This document shows positions 1 through 8,919 of a stretch of 64,000 bases of DNA, piece by piece. How positions within the stretch are numbered: the stretch's first letter is position 1; each line of letters opens with the position of its first letter. The notes below the pieces were generated by a model. It worked only from the letters and a program-made list of their open reading frames with translations. It ran no database searches and was not told the origin of the DNA. Origin of the DNA: Rhodocyclaceae bacterium (GTDB taxonomy: Bacteria; Pseudomonadota; Gammaproteobacteria; Burkholderiales; CAIKXV01); the NCBI GenBank assembly GCA_020248265.1, contig JADCHX010000011.1, forward strand, positions 186,001 to 250,000. Direction: 5' to 3'. The position numbers and the translations under genes were made by a program.

Positions 1-1285
1 CCTGCACTGCCGTGACCGTGCCGGCTGGCACCAGGATCTGTGCCGGAACGGTGCCCGCACCCAGCGACTGTGCCGCCGACAGCGTCGGCCCCTCCAGATA
101 GTTGGACAGCATGGACTTGTCGGCGGCGGTCGTGCGCGACTGGCTGACACCGGGAGGCCCGCCCATCATCACCGCGAACCGCGCATTGTCGACATTGCCC
201 GATGCCGCGCGCACGCTGAGAGTACCCGCAGCACAGTCGTTCGCCGGTGGCCCCGCACAGTTCGGAGACACGATGTAGACCACGTGCTCGCGCCAGCGCT
301 GTAGCTGGAGCCAGACCAGATCGTACTGGCCAGGCGGGACCGTGTTTCCGTTCAGGAGCGCGCTGCGCAGGCCCGACCCTACCGATGCATACGCATCCGG
401 GGTGACCGAGCCCGGAATACGTCCGGCCAGCACGCCCGGCGCAGGCTGGCAGCCCCCCGCCGGCACGAAGCCCGGACCGACGCATTGCACGTCGTCGAAC
501 GTTGCCGGGAAGGGCAGGAACCGGTAGACATCGAAATACTGGTTCAGCGCGGCGGCAATCTCCTTCGACACCCGGCGTTCCGCGATCGCCACCAGGTCGG
601 TGCCGGACACCGGGAGCAGGCGGTCGTTGAACGCCGGACCGGGCAGTGCGGCCGAAAACTGCAGGGTGGACGTGGCATTCACCCCGTCGAGGTAGTTGAC
701 CAGCGCATTGATCCCCAGGCCGCTGCGTGCCTGTCCCTGCATGGCTGCGCCAGGCGCGAACACGATCGCGCCGAAGGTACCGGGCAAACCATCGATCGTG
801 AGGACTGCCGGGGTGTCCGGATTGACGAATCCGGGATTGCCGGTGACGGGACCTGCATCGCGGAAACCGGGCGACAGCGCATACCAGAGCCGTTCGCCGC
901 TCGCGTCTCGCAGTTCCGGGATACGCAGCAGGGCCCAGGGCAGCCGCCCGATGTAGGACTGGCATCCGTTGCCGACGTACTCGACCCCGGGCAGTGCCCG
1001 CCCATCGCCGTCGATGTCCGGACAGGGTAGCGCTCCGGGACGGTTGGCATCGGTGGCCGCGAAGGCCAGGAGGGCCTCGCGCGCCGACTGCAGCACCTCT
1101 GCGTTGCGCTGATTCTGCCGGGCAATCACGGCGTCTGCATCCAGGCTGTGCACGACGTATACCGCGGTCGCGATGCCGATGAACACCACGACCGCGATCA
1201 GCGCCACGCCTGACTGCCGCCGCAGCGCGCGGAGCGCCCGGGTGGGTCTCCGTCGGTCGATCGCCGTGTCAATCGAACGGCTCAC
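1..1285 (-). CDS. Prepilin-like membrane-anchored protein of the MSHA-type pilus locus (C-terminus beyond left edge)
   Basis: An open frame of at least 428 codons starts at GTG 1285 and runs off the left edge without a stop. The start overlaps the MshK-like stop codon (GTGA junction), as between the other genes of this set. After a basic stretch there is one hydrophobic helix (about residues 24-46, beginning SGVALIAVVVFIG), then a long region predicted to be outside the cytoplasm, with RPGALPCPDIDGDG, IGRLPWALL and DASGERLWYALS. From memory, that pattern is typical of large prepilin-like or PilX-like proteins found beside MSHA-type genes in betaproteobacteria. No classical GFTLIE cleavage site is evident, so processing by prepilin peptidase is uncertain. 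It may be a pilus-tip or minor-pilin-like protein; the exact role is inferred. Confidence 0.7.
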   Translation of the reverse strand, partial: MSRSIDTAIDRRRPTRALRALRRQSGVALIAVVVFIGIATAVYVVHSLDADAVIARQNQRNAEVLQSAREALLAFAATDANRPGALPCPDIDGDGRALPGVEYVGNGCQSYIGRLPWALLRIPELRDASGERLWYALSPGFRDAGPVTGNPGFVNPDTPAVLTIDGLPGTFGAIVFAPGAAMQGQARSGLGINALVNYLDGVNATSTLQFSAALPGPAFNDRLLPVSGTDLVAIAERRVSKEIAAALNQYFDVYRFLPFPATFDDVQCVGPGFVPAGGCQPAPGVLAGRIPGSVTPDAYASVGSGLRSALLNGNTVPPGQYDLVWLQLQRWREHVVYIVSPNCAGPPANDCAAGTLSVRAASGNVDNARFAVMMGGPPGVSQSRTTAADKSMLSNYLEGPTLSAAQSLGAGTVPAQILVPAGTVTAVQ

Positions 1286-1971
1286 CGGGTCTGATCCCCG
1301 GCGCGAACCGGTTCGCGCGGCGGTTCGTCGAGCCTGCGCCCGAGTTCGCGCAACAGGCGCTCGACGGCTGCGTCGCGTGCCGGCTCGCGTAGCGCATCGC
1401 CGCGCGTGGCGGGCGCGGGCGGGCCATCCGAACCCGCTGAGCCCGCTCCGGGCACGTTCGCCGTTTCCGCTGGCATAGCCGCGCCCGGCGCGGCGGGTGC
1501 CGGCACCGGCTGCCGGTAGCGTTCCTGCACCCTGCCTGACTGTATGTCGACTTCCTGTCCTACCTTGATCCGGACCCGGCGGCCGTTGTCCGGCAGTCGC
1601 AGGTCAGCGCCGTCGGCGGCGTCGCCCACCGGACCGATCCTGACCGTACCGCCTGTCTGCGGCGCTGCGATCGGCGTCCGGTTCAGCCATACGGTCGCCT
1701 GTCCATCGCTGCGTCGGACGATACCGTCCACCGATAGCGACTGCGGCTGCGCTGGAGCCGGCGCACCGGGGACGGTGCGCGCCGGTTGCGCGGTCGGAAG
1801 GCGCCGCGACTCGTCGATCTGCACTCGCTGTGCGGGCGTGAGGAACAACCGGCCGAAGCTGTCCTGGGCGGCTGCAGGGCTGGCCGAGGCGCACAGCGTC
1901 ACCGCCAGCGCGACCGCCGCAGTCATCTTCGACTGCCAGGCGGCCGGAGGCCGGCTGCGCAGTGCATTCAT
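1282..1971 (-). CDS. mshK: MshK-like pilus biogenesis protein
   Basis: This is a 229-residue protein with a signal peptide (about residues 1-33, ending ASASPAAAQD), so it is exported to the periplasm. The conserved part is a small PilP/MshK-like region with SVDGIVRRSDGQATVWLNRTPI and KVGQEVDIQSGRVQERY, followed by a Pro/Ala-rich tail. MshK-like proteins link inner-membrane pilus assembly proteins to the secretin. The start at 1971 overlaps the MshJ-like stop (ATGA), and the end overlaps the next GTG start. Assignment rests on position between mshJ and the prepilin-like gene plus weak motif similarity. Confidence 0.7.
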   Translation of the reverse strand: MNALRSRPPAAWQSKMTAAVALAVTLCASASPAAAQDSFGRLFLTPAQRVQIDESRRLPTAQPARTVPGAPAPAQPQSLSVDGIVRRSDGQATVWLNRTPIAAPQTGGTVRIGPVGDAADGADLRLPDNGRRVRIKVGQEVDIQSGRVQERYRQPVPAPAAPGAAMPAETANVPGAGSAGSDGPPAPATRGDALREPARDAAVERLLRELGRRLDEPPREPVRAGDQTR

Positions 1972-2564
1972 CGCGCCGCTCCCGCCGGCCTCGGCACCGA
2001 GACCCAGGACAGCTCGCAGTCGGCACGCAGGTTCGGCTGCCCGCCACCGACCGGCTCGGCGGCCAGCCGCTCGAGCGTGCATTCGTTCAGCAGGAATACG
2101 CCCGCCCGCCCGGCTGCCAGCGCGCGCAGGAATCTCATCAGGTCGCCCTCGTGCGCCAGCCGCAGTTCGATGGTCATCGGCGATTGTGCGAGCGGCGCAT
2201 CGGGCATTTCCGGCAGGCGGTAGGGCGCCTGTGCGCCGATCTGATACTGAACGCCCGGCAGGCGCACCGATTCGCTGGCCATGCGCAGGCTGTCGATCCA
2301 GTTCACGCGCTGCTCCGCACCGATGAAGCCATGGCTTTCCAGCAACCTGTATTCGGGTGCGTAGCGGGTGAGCAGGTCCCGTTCCTCGCCGGAGCGCTGA
2401 TAGCGCAGCCGCGCCTCCTCGAGCGCGCGCTGCTGCCGGTCTGCTGCGACGCGCCCGTCCTCGGCAATCCGGTAGGTGTACCAGCCGAGCGCACAGACCG
2501 CGACCGTCACGATCGCCAGCAGGAGCGTGGCCAGTGTGTAGGGCGATCTGCCTGCCGTACTCAC
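1968..2564 (-). CDS. mshJ: MshJ-like (PilO/GspM-type) pilus assembly protein
   Basis: This is a 198-residue protein with one N-terminal transmembrane helix (about residues 12-31, SPYTLATLLLAIVTVAVCAL), then a coiled-coil-prone segment rich in Arg, Glu and Gln, and a small periplasmic domain. This is the layout of PilO, GspM and MshJ, which form the inner-membrane alignment complex of type IV pili. I chose GTG 2564 because it overlaps the upstream TGA (GTGA) and places the helix near the N-terminus; a longer reading of the frame is only antisense-like low-complexity sequence. Confidence 0.78.
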   Translation of the reverse strand: MSTAGRSPYTLATLLLAIVTVAVCALGWYTYRIAEDGRVAADRQQRALEEARLRYQRSGEERDLLTRYAPEYRLLESHGFIGAEQRVNWIDSLRMASESVRLPGVQYQIGAQAPYRLPEMPDAPLAQSPMTIELRLAHEGDLMRFLRALAAGRAGVFLLNECTLERLAAEPVGGGQPNLRADCELSWVSVPRPAGAAR

Positions 2565-4129
2565 GACGAGGCCTTGCGTAACTGGACCACCAGCCTGAAC
2601 GTGGAACCGCCACCCTGTTCGGTGCGCTCCTGTGTGTTGCCGGACAGGCTGGCACCCGGGTTCAGGTTCAACGGCAGGCGCGCGATGACGACCGATTGCA
2701 CCCTGGCGTCCTCGCGCAGTCGCTGTGCGAAGCCCTCGATGTTCGCGATGGCGGTGCGAAGGTCGCCGGAGAACCCCAGGACCTCGGCATCGATCGCGAT
2801 GCTCTCGACACGCGTGCCGCTCGACTGCCCCGCCGCGGGGCGCGGAGCGCCGCTGCGCTGGGTGTCGTTGTCCGCCATCGGTTCGCCCAGGCGCCAGGTC
2901 AGGCGGCGCAGGCCGATCTCCGACTGCGCATCGAGTGCGGCCGAGACCACCGCGAACGCGCGCTCCGGCGTCCGCGTCTGCGCCGCGATCGTGCGCGCGG
3001 CGTCGACGGTCCGCTGCAGCGTCTCGAGCGGCGCGGGCGCTGCCGGGAACTGTCGCGTGACGGCGACGTACTGTGCCTGCCAGCGCAGCGTTTCGGTCTG
3101 CCGCGCCTCGGCCTGCGCGGTGGACTGGTTCTGCTGCCATACGTTGGCGAGCGAGAACGCGATGCCCAGTACGCCGATCGCCCCGGTTGCCGCATGGAGC
3201 CAGCGCTGGGTCGACAGGACCCGGAACCGGCGCATCGATGGCGCAGGTGCCAGGTTGGCGGACGGGGAACGCAGGCCGAGCAGCGCAAGCGCGAGCGCGT
3301 CCGGGGTGTCCGCCAGCATTTGCGCCGACAGCGGCAGCTTCCGCACGAGGGTTGCCGCGCCGATGCGCACGCAGTGGATGTTGTTGCCCTGCCGTTCGAG
3401 CGCAGTGGCCGCCGCCTGGAGGCTGTCATCGATGTCGACCAGCGTGACCGACAGGGGATCGTCGCGTCCTCGCAGCTTCAGGGCCTCGAGGTAGAGCCGG
3501 GTATTGCCCACCTCCTCGACCAGCATGTCTATGCCACCGTGATCGGCTGCGCTGCGTGCCAGTGGCGTGAGGCGGCTGACCCGCAGTTGACCGTCCTCGA
3601 TGAAGGTCTGGCGCAGGCCGCTGGCGGTTGCGGTGATCACCAGCGTCGGCGCGCGGTCGATGCCGAGCCGTTCGGCGAGCGAGGTCATCACCAGCGGCAG
3701 CAGGTAGAGGCCGGCGAATGCGATCCCTGCCTGCTCGATCACTTCCGCCCAGGGCGCGAACAGATCTGCGTTCGTCAGGGCGGCGAACAGGTAGCGATCA
3801 TCGCGCCTCTGGTCTGCCTGGCGCCCCTGCCGAACCGCTGCGTGGTACGGCGAAGTCCGGTACAGCTGACGCAGCCTGCGCTGGACCATCGCCGTTCGTT
3901 CACTGCCGCCGACATGCGGCAGCAGTTCGGCGCGGTAATCTTCTTCGACTGCATCGACCAGCGCCTGGATCGACAGCCGGCGATCGGCCGCGAGGGCGAT
4001 GCCCAGGCGCCGCAGCCCATCCTCGTCGCTGGCGAAGGTTTCGCAACCGACCAGCCGGTTGCCGCGCCAGTGGCCGAGCGTGGCCTGGGCCGAGCCGACG
4101 CAGAGCAGCAGCCGCTCGCCGATCGCCAT
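2561..4129 (-). CDS. mshI: MshI-like pilus assembly protein (PilM/PilN-like)
   Basis: This is a 522-residue protein. Residues about 1-300 look like the actin-like PilM/MshI region (MAIGERLLLCVGSAQATLG at the start, later LYLEALKLRGR). A single transmembrane helix follows (WLHAATGAIGVLGIAFSLANV, about 313-333), then a coiled-coil and periplasmic part resembling PilN. The protein would join the cytoplasmic platform to the periplasmic MshJ/MshK complex. I chose ATG 4129, preceded by a G-rich ribosome binding site; an upstream ATG at 4195 is possible but has no Shine-Dalgarno. The end overlaps mshJ by 4 bases. Confidence 0.75.
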   Translation of the reverse strand: MAIGERLLLCVGSAQATLGHWRGNRLVGCETFASDEDGLRRLGIALAADRRLSIQALVDAVEEDYRAELLPHVGGSERTAMVQRRLRQLYRTSPYHAAVRQGRQADQRRDDRYLFAALTNADLFAPWAEVIEQAGIAFAGLYLLPLVMTSLAERLGIDRAPTLVITATASGLRQTFIEDGQLRVSRLTPLARSAADHGGIDMLVEEVGNTRLYLEALKLRGRDDPLSVTLVDIDDSLQAAATALERQGNNIHCVRIGAATLVRKLPLSAQMLADTPDALALALLGLRSPSANLAPAPSMRRFRVLSTQRWLHAATGAIGVLGIAFSLANVWQQNQSTAQAEARQTETLRWQAQYVAVTRQFPAAPAPLETLQRTVDAARTIAAQTRTPERAFAVVSAALDAQSEIGLRRLTWRLGEPMADNDTQRSGAPRPAAGQSSGTRVESIAIDAEVLGFSGDLRTAIANIEGFAQRLREDARVQSVVIARLPLNLNPGASLSGNTQERTEQGGGSTFRLVVQLRKASS

Positions 4130-4216
4130 GTCAGCGCCCCCCCGTGCGCACGCCCGCTCGGCAAGCACCAGCTGGCCGGACCCGAACGATTGCATCGATG
4201 GTCGAGGGAAGGGAGG

Positions 4217-5419
4217 TCACAGCTTCAGTTTGCCCAGGATGTCGTACACCGGCGACAGCACCGCCCACATGATCAGCAGCAGCGACATGCCGAGCACGAA
4301 GATCAGTGCCGGCTCGAGGAGCTTGAGTCCGCGTTCGATCGATTCGCGCACGTCCCGATTGTAGAAGTACGTGACGTTGGCAAGGGCGGTGTCGAGCGCT
4401 CCGGTCGTCTCGCCCACCCGCAGCATCCGGATCACGAGTGGCGGGAAGGTGCCCAGGTCGCGAAAGGCATCGGTCAGGCTGATCCCCGCATTGATCTGGC
4501 TGCCTGCACGCGCGATCGATTGGCTGATCACACGGTTGTCGACGATCGCCTCGCTCGTGCGAAGCGCTTCGAGGATGGTGATGCCCGATCGGTAGAGGAG
4601 CGCGAACACGTTGGCGAAGCGCGCCATGATCACCTTCTGCAGCAGCGGCCCGGTGACCGGTATGCGCAGCTTCACATGATCCCATGCCAGGCGCGCGCGG
4701 TCGCTCGTGCGCACCAGCGACACGGCCACCACCGCCGCGACGATCGGCCCTGCGAGGAGCAGGGGCCAGTAGCCGCGCACCACCTCCGAGACGCCGATCA
4801 TCAGCCTGGTCTGCAGCGGCAGTGCGATACCCATCGTGCGCAGCAGTCCGGTCACCTGGGGTACGAGATAGGTGAACAGGAAGGCCATTACCGCCAGCAC
4901 CACCAGCAGCACCACGCTCGGGTAGACCAGCAGGCGCCGGGTCTGAGCGCTCAGTTCGTCCTGCATGCGCAGCGTCGTGCCGAGGTTCTCGAGCACCTCG
5001 GTCATCTGCCCCGACTGCTCGCCTGCGCGGACCAGGCTCACGAATACGTTGTTGAATATGGACGGGTGCTGTCCGAGGCATTGCGACAGCGTTCGCCCGC
5101 CCTCCATGTCCTCGACCACCGAGGTGAGGATCTCGCGCAGGCGCGGGTTGTCGATGCCGTCGCGCAGGTCGCGCAGGCCGTCGAGCATCGGGATGCCGGC
5201 TCGGCTGATCTGCTCGAGGTCGAACACCAGGTTGATCACGTCCTGGCGTTTCACCGAACCCAGCGCGTGGATGCTGCGCGGCTCGATCGCCCGGAACGAG
5301 ATCATGTCGAGCCCCATCCGGCGCAGCCGCAGCTCCAGGTCGACGTCGTTCATCGCGTCGAGGGTGCCGCGTGCGGTACGCCCGGTACGGTCGACCGCCT
5401 TGTACTGGAAGGTTGCCAT
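4217..5419 (-). CDS. mshG: MshG/GspF-family inner-membrane platform protein
   Basis: This is a 400-residue protein of normal length for the GspF/PilC family. It begins MATFQYKAVDRTGRTARGTL, the usual opening of type IV pilus platform proteins, and has two T2SSF domains (about 65-190 and 270-390) with hydrophobic helices near 165-190, 215-235 and 365-390. The protein sits in the inner membrane, where it transmits ATPase motion to pilin assembly. It lies 42 bases after the ATPase gene, matching the mshE-mshG order of MSHA loci. Confidence 0.92.
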   Translation of the reverse strand: MATFQYKAVDRTGRTARGTLDAMNDVDLELRLRRMGLDMISFRAIEPRSIHALGSVKRQDVINLVFDLEQISRAGIPMLDGLRDLRDGIDNPRLREILTSVVEDMEGGRTLSQCLGQHPSIFNNVFVSLVRAGEQSGQMTEVLENLGTTLRMQDELSAQTRRLLVYPSVVLLVVLAVMAFLFTYLVPQVTGLLRTMGIALPLQTRLMIGVSEVVRGYWPLLLAGPIVAAVVAVSLVRTSDRARLAWDHVKLRIPVTGPLLQKVIMARFANVFALLYRSGITILEALRTSEAIVDNRVISQSIARAGSQINAGISLTDAFRDLGTFPPLVIRMLRVGETTGALDTALANVTYFYNRDVRESIERGLKLLEPALIFVLGMSLLLIMWAVLSPVYDILGKLKL

Positions 5420-5461
5420 CGCTGGGTGGTGTCTCGCCAGTCCGGTCCGGCGCCGCCTGCG

Positions 5462-7156
5462 TCAGCTGTAGCGGCCGGTCAGATCGACCGTGCGCGCCAC
5501 TTCGACCAGACTGGTGGTGCCGTCGACCACGCGTTCGATTGCCTCGTCGGCGAGCGGCCGGAAGTCGCGCGCCATCGCAGTGTTGCGCAGCTCGCGCAGC
5601 GTCGCGCGGCGGGCGACCAGTTCGTCGATCTCGCCATCCATCACCAGGATCTCCATGATGGCGGTACGGCCGCGGTAACCCTTGCCGTTGCAGTGGTTGC
5701 AGCCGACAGGCCGGTACAGCTGTTCCACCGGCCGGGCGATCAGGCGCAGTTCCTCCGGCGTGGGCACGTACAGTTCGCGGCATTCCTTGCAGAGCACCCG
5801 CACCAGCCGTTGCGCGACCACGCCGGTGATGTTGCCCGCCATGATGTCGGGCGGTATGCCTATGTCGAACAGGCGCGGGAACGCGCCGAGTGCCGAGTTC
5901 GTGTGCAGCGTGGTGAATACCTGATGGCCGGTCATCGCCGCGCGGAACGCCATCTCGGCGGTTTCGTGGTCGCGAACCTCGCCGACGAGGATGATGTCCG
6001 GATCCTGGCGCATGATCGAGCGGATGCCGTTCGCGAATTCCATCTTCGCGCTTTCGTTGACCGATGTCTGGCGCATCAGGGTCACCGGATATTCGACCGG
6101 ATCCTCGAGAGTCATGATGTTGACCGTCTCGTCGTTGACCTGCGACAGCAGCGAGTACAGCGTGGTCGTCTTGCCGCTGCCTGTCGGGCCGGTGACGATA
6201 AGGATGCCCTCAGGTCTGGCCAGCATCAGCAGCAGCTTCTCGCGCTGGCGGTCGGTCAGGTCCATCCGGTCGAGGCTGATGATCGACTTCTCGCGGTCGA
6301 GCACACGCAGCACGATGTTCTCGCCGTGGATGGTCGGCTGCGTCGACACGCGGAAATCGATCGTGCGTCCGGACAGGTTCATCGACACGCGGCCGTCCTG
6401 TGGCGCACGCGTCTCGGCGATGTTCATGCCGCTCATCACCTTCACGCGCACCGCGATGCCCGGCCAGTAGGTCTTGTGCAGGCTGCGGATCGTCTCGAGC
6501 ACGCCGTCGATCCGGTAGCGGATGCGCAGGAACGCCTGCTCGGGCTCGAAGTGGATGTCCGACGCACCGCGCTTCACCGCATCGATCAGCAGTGCACCGA
6601 CCAGCCGCACCACCGGCTGCGTGTACTCGCCCTCGGCCACCTGCAGGCTCTGGTAGTCGATCTCGCCGGTCTCGATCTCTTCGAGGATGCCGTCCACCGA
6701 CAGATTGAAGCCGTAGAACTTGTCGATCGATTCCTCGATCTGCGCTTCGGTCGCGAGCAGCGTGTGGATCTCGACCCGACCACCGAGGTTGGCACGCAAC
6801 TGGTCGAGTACGACCACCTTGAACACGTCGGTGGTGGCAAGGGTCAGCAGGTTCTTCTGTGCTTCGTAGGCGATCGGCAGCACCCGGTTGCGTCGGGCGA
6901 ACTCCTCGGGCACCAGGCTGAGCGCTTCGGCATCGACCACCACCTGGGCGAGGTCGATGCTCTCCTGGCCGATCCGGCGCGCCATCGCGTCGCGGATCAC
7001 GTCCTCGGACACGAACCCCAACTGCACCAGCAGCCGGCCGATCGGGATGTTCTGGCGCTTCTGCTCGGTCAGCACGATACGCAACTGGTCGACCGACAGC
7101 AGTCCCTGCTGCACCAGCAGTTCTCCGAGGCGGAGCTTCCTGCGCGGATCCGTCAC
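5462..7156 (-). CDS. mshE: MshE/GspE-family pilus assembly ATPase
   Basis: This is a 564-residue ATPase that powers pilus extension. It has an N-terminal MshEN-type domain (LGELLVQQGLLSVDQL, about 10-150), then Walker A GPTGSGKTTT, the Asp box, Walker B ILVGEVRD, the His box FTTLHTNSALGAF, and a four-Cys zinc-binding pair (CKEC and CNHC) near the C-terminus. The first ATG is internal, so I chose GTG 7156, two bases after the mshN stop, with GGAG about 10 bases upstream. A longer upstream reading is antisense sequence within mshN. Confidence 0.93.
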   Translation of the reverse strand: MTDPRRKLRLGELLVQQGLLSVDQLRIVLTEQKRQNIPIGRLLVQLGFVSEDVIRDAMARRIGQESIDLAQVVVDAEALSLVPEEFARRNRVLPIAYEAQKNLLTLATTDVFKVVVLDQLRANLGGRVEIHTLLATEAQIEESIDKFYGFNLSVDGILEEIETGEIDYQSLQVAEGEYTQPVVRLVGALLIDAVKRGASDIHFEPEQAFLRIRYRIDGVLETIRSLHKTYWPGIAVRVKVMSGMNIAETRAPQDGRVSMNLSGRTIDFRVSTQPTIHGENIVLRVLDREKSIISLDRMDLTDRQREKLLLMLARPEGILIVTGPTGSGKTTTLYSLLSQVNDETVNIMTLEDPVEYPVTLMRQTSVNESAKMEFANGIRSIMRQDPDIILVGEVRDHETAEMAFRAAMTGHQVFTTLHTNSALGAFPRLFDIGIPPDIMAGNITGVVAQRLVRVLCKECRELYVPTPEELRLIARPVEQLYRPVGCNHCNGKGYRGRTAIMEILVMDGEIDELVARRATLRELRNTAMARDFRPLADEAIERVVDGTTSLVEVARTVDLTGRYS

Positions 7157-7158
7157 GT

Positions 7159-8901
7159 TCAGGGTACTCCGTGCGTTGCTTCGAGCAATGCCGCCCGCTT
7201 GCGTGCCGCGGCCACATCGAAGTTGGGGCTTGGCCCGGCCTCCGCCAGCCGGATCGCGGTGCGCAGGTAGGTGATCGCCAGACGTGGCTGGGAGATCCGT
7301 TCCAGGCCGATCGCCAGGTTGAACGCATAGTCTGCATTGCCGGGCTGCAGGTGGTATGCCTGGAACCAGGCCTGCTGTGCCTGGGTCCAGCGGTTCTGGT
7401 CGGCGTACAGATTGCCGAGCGTGAAGTACAGGAACGGGGAGGGTTCGCGGCCGATCAGCGTTCTCAGCTGCGACTCCGCCGCGATCGGATCGGCCCTGCC
7501 GAGCTGCCCGATCAACCCGGCCTGCGCATGCGCGTTGCGCGGCTCGAGCTCGAGCACGCGCAGCCATAGCCGGTTCGCCGCTTCGGGCTGGTTGCCCAGC
7601 TGCGCTACCGCGGCGAGCCCGAGCAGCGCGTCGACGTTGCGCGGCTCGCTGCTCGCCACCTGGCTGTAGAGCCGCTGGGCGGATTCGATCCGCCCTGCCT
7701 GCAGGTGGTCGAACGCATCCGCAAGCACGGGATTCACCGGTGAGGCGCTGCTGCCGCGGGTGACCTGGATCGCGTTACCGGCCTGTGTCGGCGTCGCCGC
7801 CCTTGCGGTGGCCGTCTCCGGCGCGGGCGCTGGCGATGCCGCGGGTGATGCGGCTGCGGCTACCGTTGCTGCCGGAGGGGATGGCGGGACCGTCGGTCCG
7901 GATGTCCGTGCCGTCGGCGATGGCGCCGCACGGACGGTTGCAGCTGCAGGCGCTGCCGGTGCCGGAGATGGGCTGGTCGCCCCGCTGGCAGGAGTGGCGC
8001 CGGCTGGCGGATTGAGCAGCGGGGACGCCGCAAGCGTAGCCGGCATGTCGGCAGGCGTTACCGGCACCGGCAACGCTGCGGGCCCGGGCAGGGTGCCCTG
8101 CTGCGGCGGCAGTGTCCCGGCAGCCGGAACGCTGCCGACCGCCACGGCCCCGGCGGTCGCGGCGTCCGGCGCGGCCGCCGTCGACTGCGGCGACCGGTTC
8201 CCTGCAGGAGCCGACAGCACAGGCTGCTGGAATCCGCGCTGCAAAAGGCCAGGGTAGGAAATCTGAATGTAGAAGTAGGCGAACAGCAAAGCCCCGGCGA
8301 CGAGGCCGCTGGCGATGATCCATTGCAGCGGGGTGATCCTCGAAAGCATGCCGGTCTGCGCTGCACCGGCGCCGGCAGCCAGGACCGACTCCGCGCGGGC
8401 CGGGGACGCTTCGATCCGGCCCGCGCCGCGCCGCCGGTTACGATCGGCACCCTCGGCGTCGGGCGTGGCTTCGACTTGCTGGAGGTCGCCGCTCCAGCGC
8501 GGTGCGCTGCGTTGGTCCTGCCTGGCTGATGTCGCAGCCACGGCCGCGTCGGCCCCCGGCGGCCGGTGCGTGCGCGGGTTGCCGACGACATGCTCCGGCG
8601 TCCGGGGCACCTCGTCGACAGCCAGACTTGTCTGATCTGTCTGAGCTGCCGGCCCGCCGATCGGCTCCAGGCTCAGCTCTGCCGCAGTGGTGCCGGTCTC
8701 TGGACTCCCCGGGACTGGCAAAGACGCCTCGCCGCGATATGCTACGTGCGCGGCGGCGGGGACGATGCCCAGGTCCCCGACCGTGTCCGCGGGCCGCTGC
8801 TGCGGTTCGCTACTCGTCCGGCCATCGGGCTCGGGCGGGCCGGCCGGCCCTGTGTCGCGGTTCCGGGCGGCCTGCTGCAGCGCCTTCATCAACAGACTCA
8901 T
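7159..8901 (-). CDS. mshN: MshN-like TPR protein of the pilus assembly complex
   Basis: This is a 580-residue protein starting MSLLMKALQQAARNR, a start typical of MshN and of related ExeB/GspB-like proteins. A low-complexity cytoplasmic stretch is followed by one transmembrane helix (LQWIIASGLVAGALLFAYFY, about 193-212), an Ala/Pro-rich linker (about 215-385), and several TPR repeats from about 390 to the end (SPFLYFTLGNLYADQNRWTQ, ADYAFNLAIGLER). The TPR part would be periplasmic and help assemble or place the secretin. The gene sits between the secretin and the ATPase, as expected. Confidence 0.85.
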   Translation of the reverse strand: MSLLMKALQQAARNRDTGPAGPPEPDGRTSSEPQQRPADTVGDLGIVPAAAHVAYRGEASLPVPGSPETGTTAAELSLEPIGGPAAQTDQTSLAVDEVPRTPEHVVGNPRTHRPPGADAAVAATSARQDQRSAPRWSGDLQQVEATPDAEGADRNRRRGAGRIEASPARAESVLAAGAGAAQTGMLSRITPLQWIIASGLVAGALLFAYFYIQISYPGLLQRGFQQPVLSAPAGNRSPQSTAAAPDAATAGAVAVGSVPAAGTLPPQQGTLPGPAALPVPVTPADMPATLAASPLLNPPAGATPASGATSPSPAPAAPAAATVRAAPSPTARTSGPTVPPSPPAATVAAAASPAASPAPAPETATARAATPTQAGNAIQVTRGSSASPVNPVLADAFDHLQAGRIESAQRLYSQVASSEPRNVDALLGLAAVAQLGNQPEAANRLWLRVLELEPRNAHAQAGLIGQLGRADPIAAESQLRTLIGREPSPFLYFTLGNLYADQNRWTQAQQAWFQAYHLQPGNADYAFNLAIGLERISQPRLAITYLRTAIRLAEAGPSPNFDVAAARKRAALLEATHGVP

Positions 8902-8919
8902 GGGCTGTGGTCGTCCCGG

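Noticed and set aside
485-1030. Plus-strand frames of 181 and 86 codons near the left edge
   Set aside because: They are antisense to the uninterrupted prepilin-like minus-strand frame.
2696-7270. A 1524-codon open frame on the plus strand opposite mshE-mshG-mshI
   Set aside because: It lies antisense to well-supported pilus genes, is rich in Arg, His, Asp and Gln without domains, and is a typical high-GC shadow of genes with strong codon bias.
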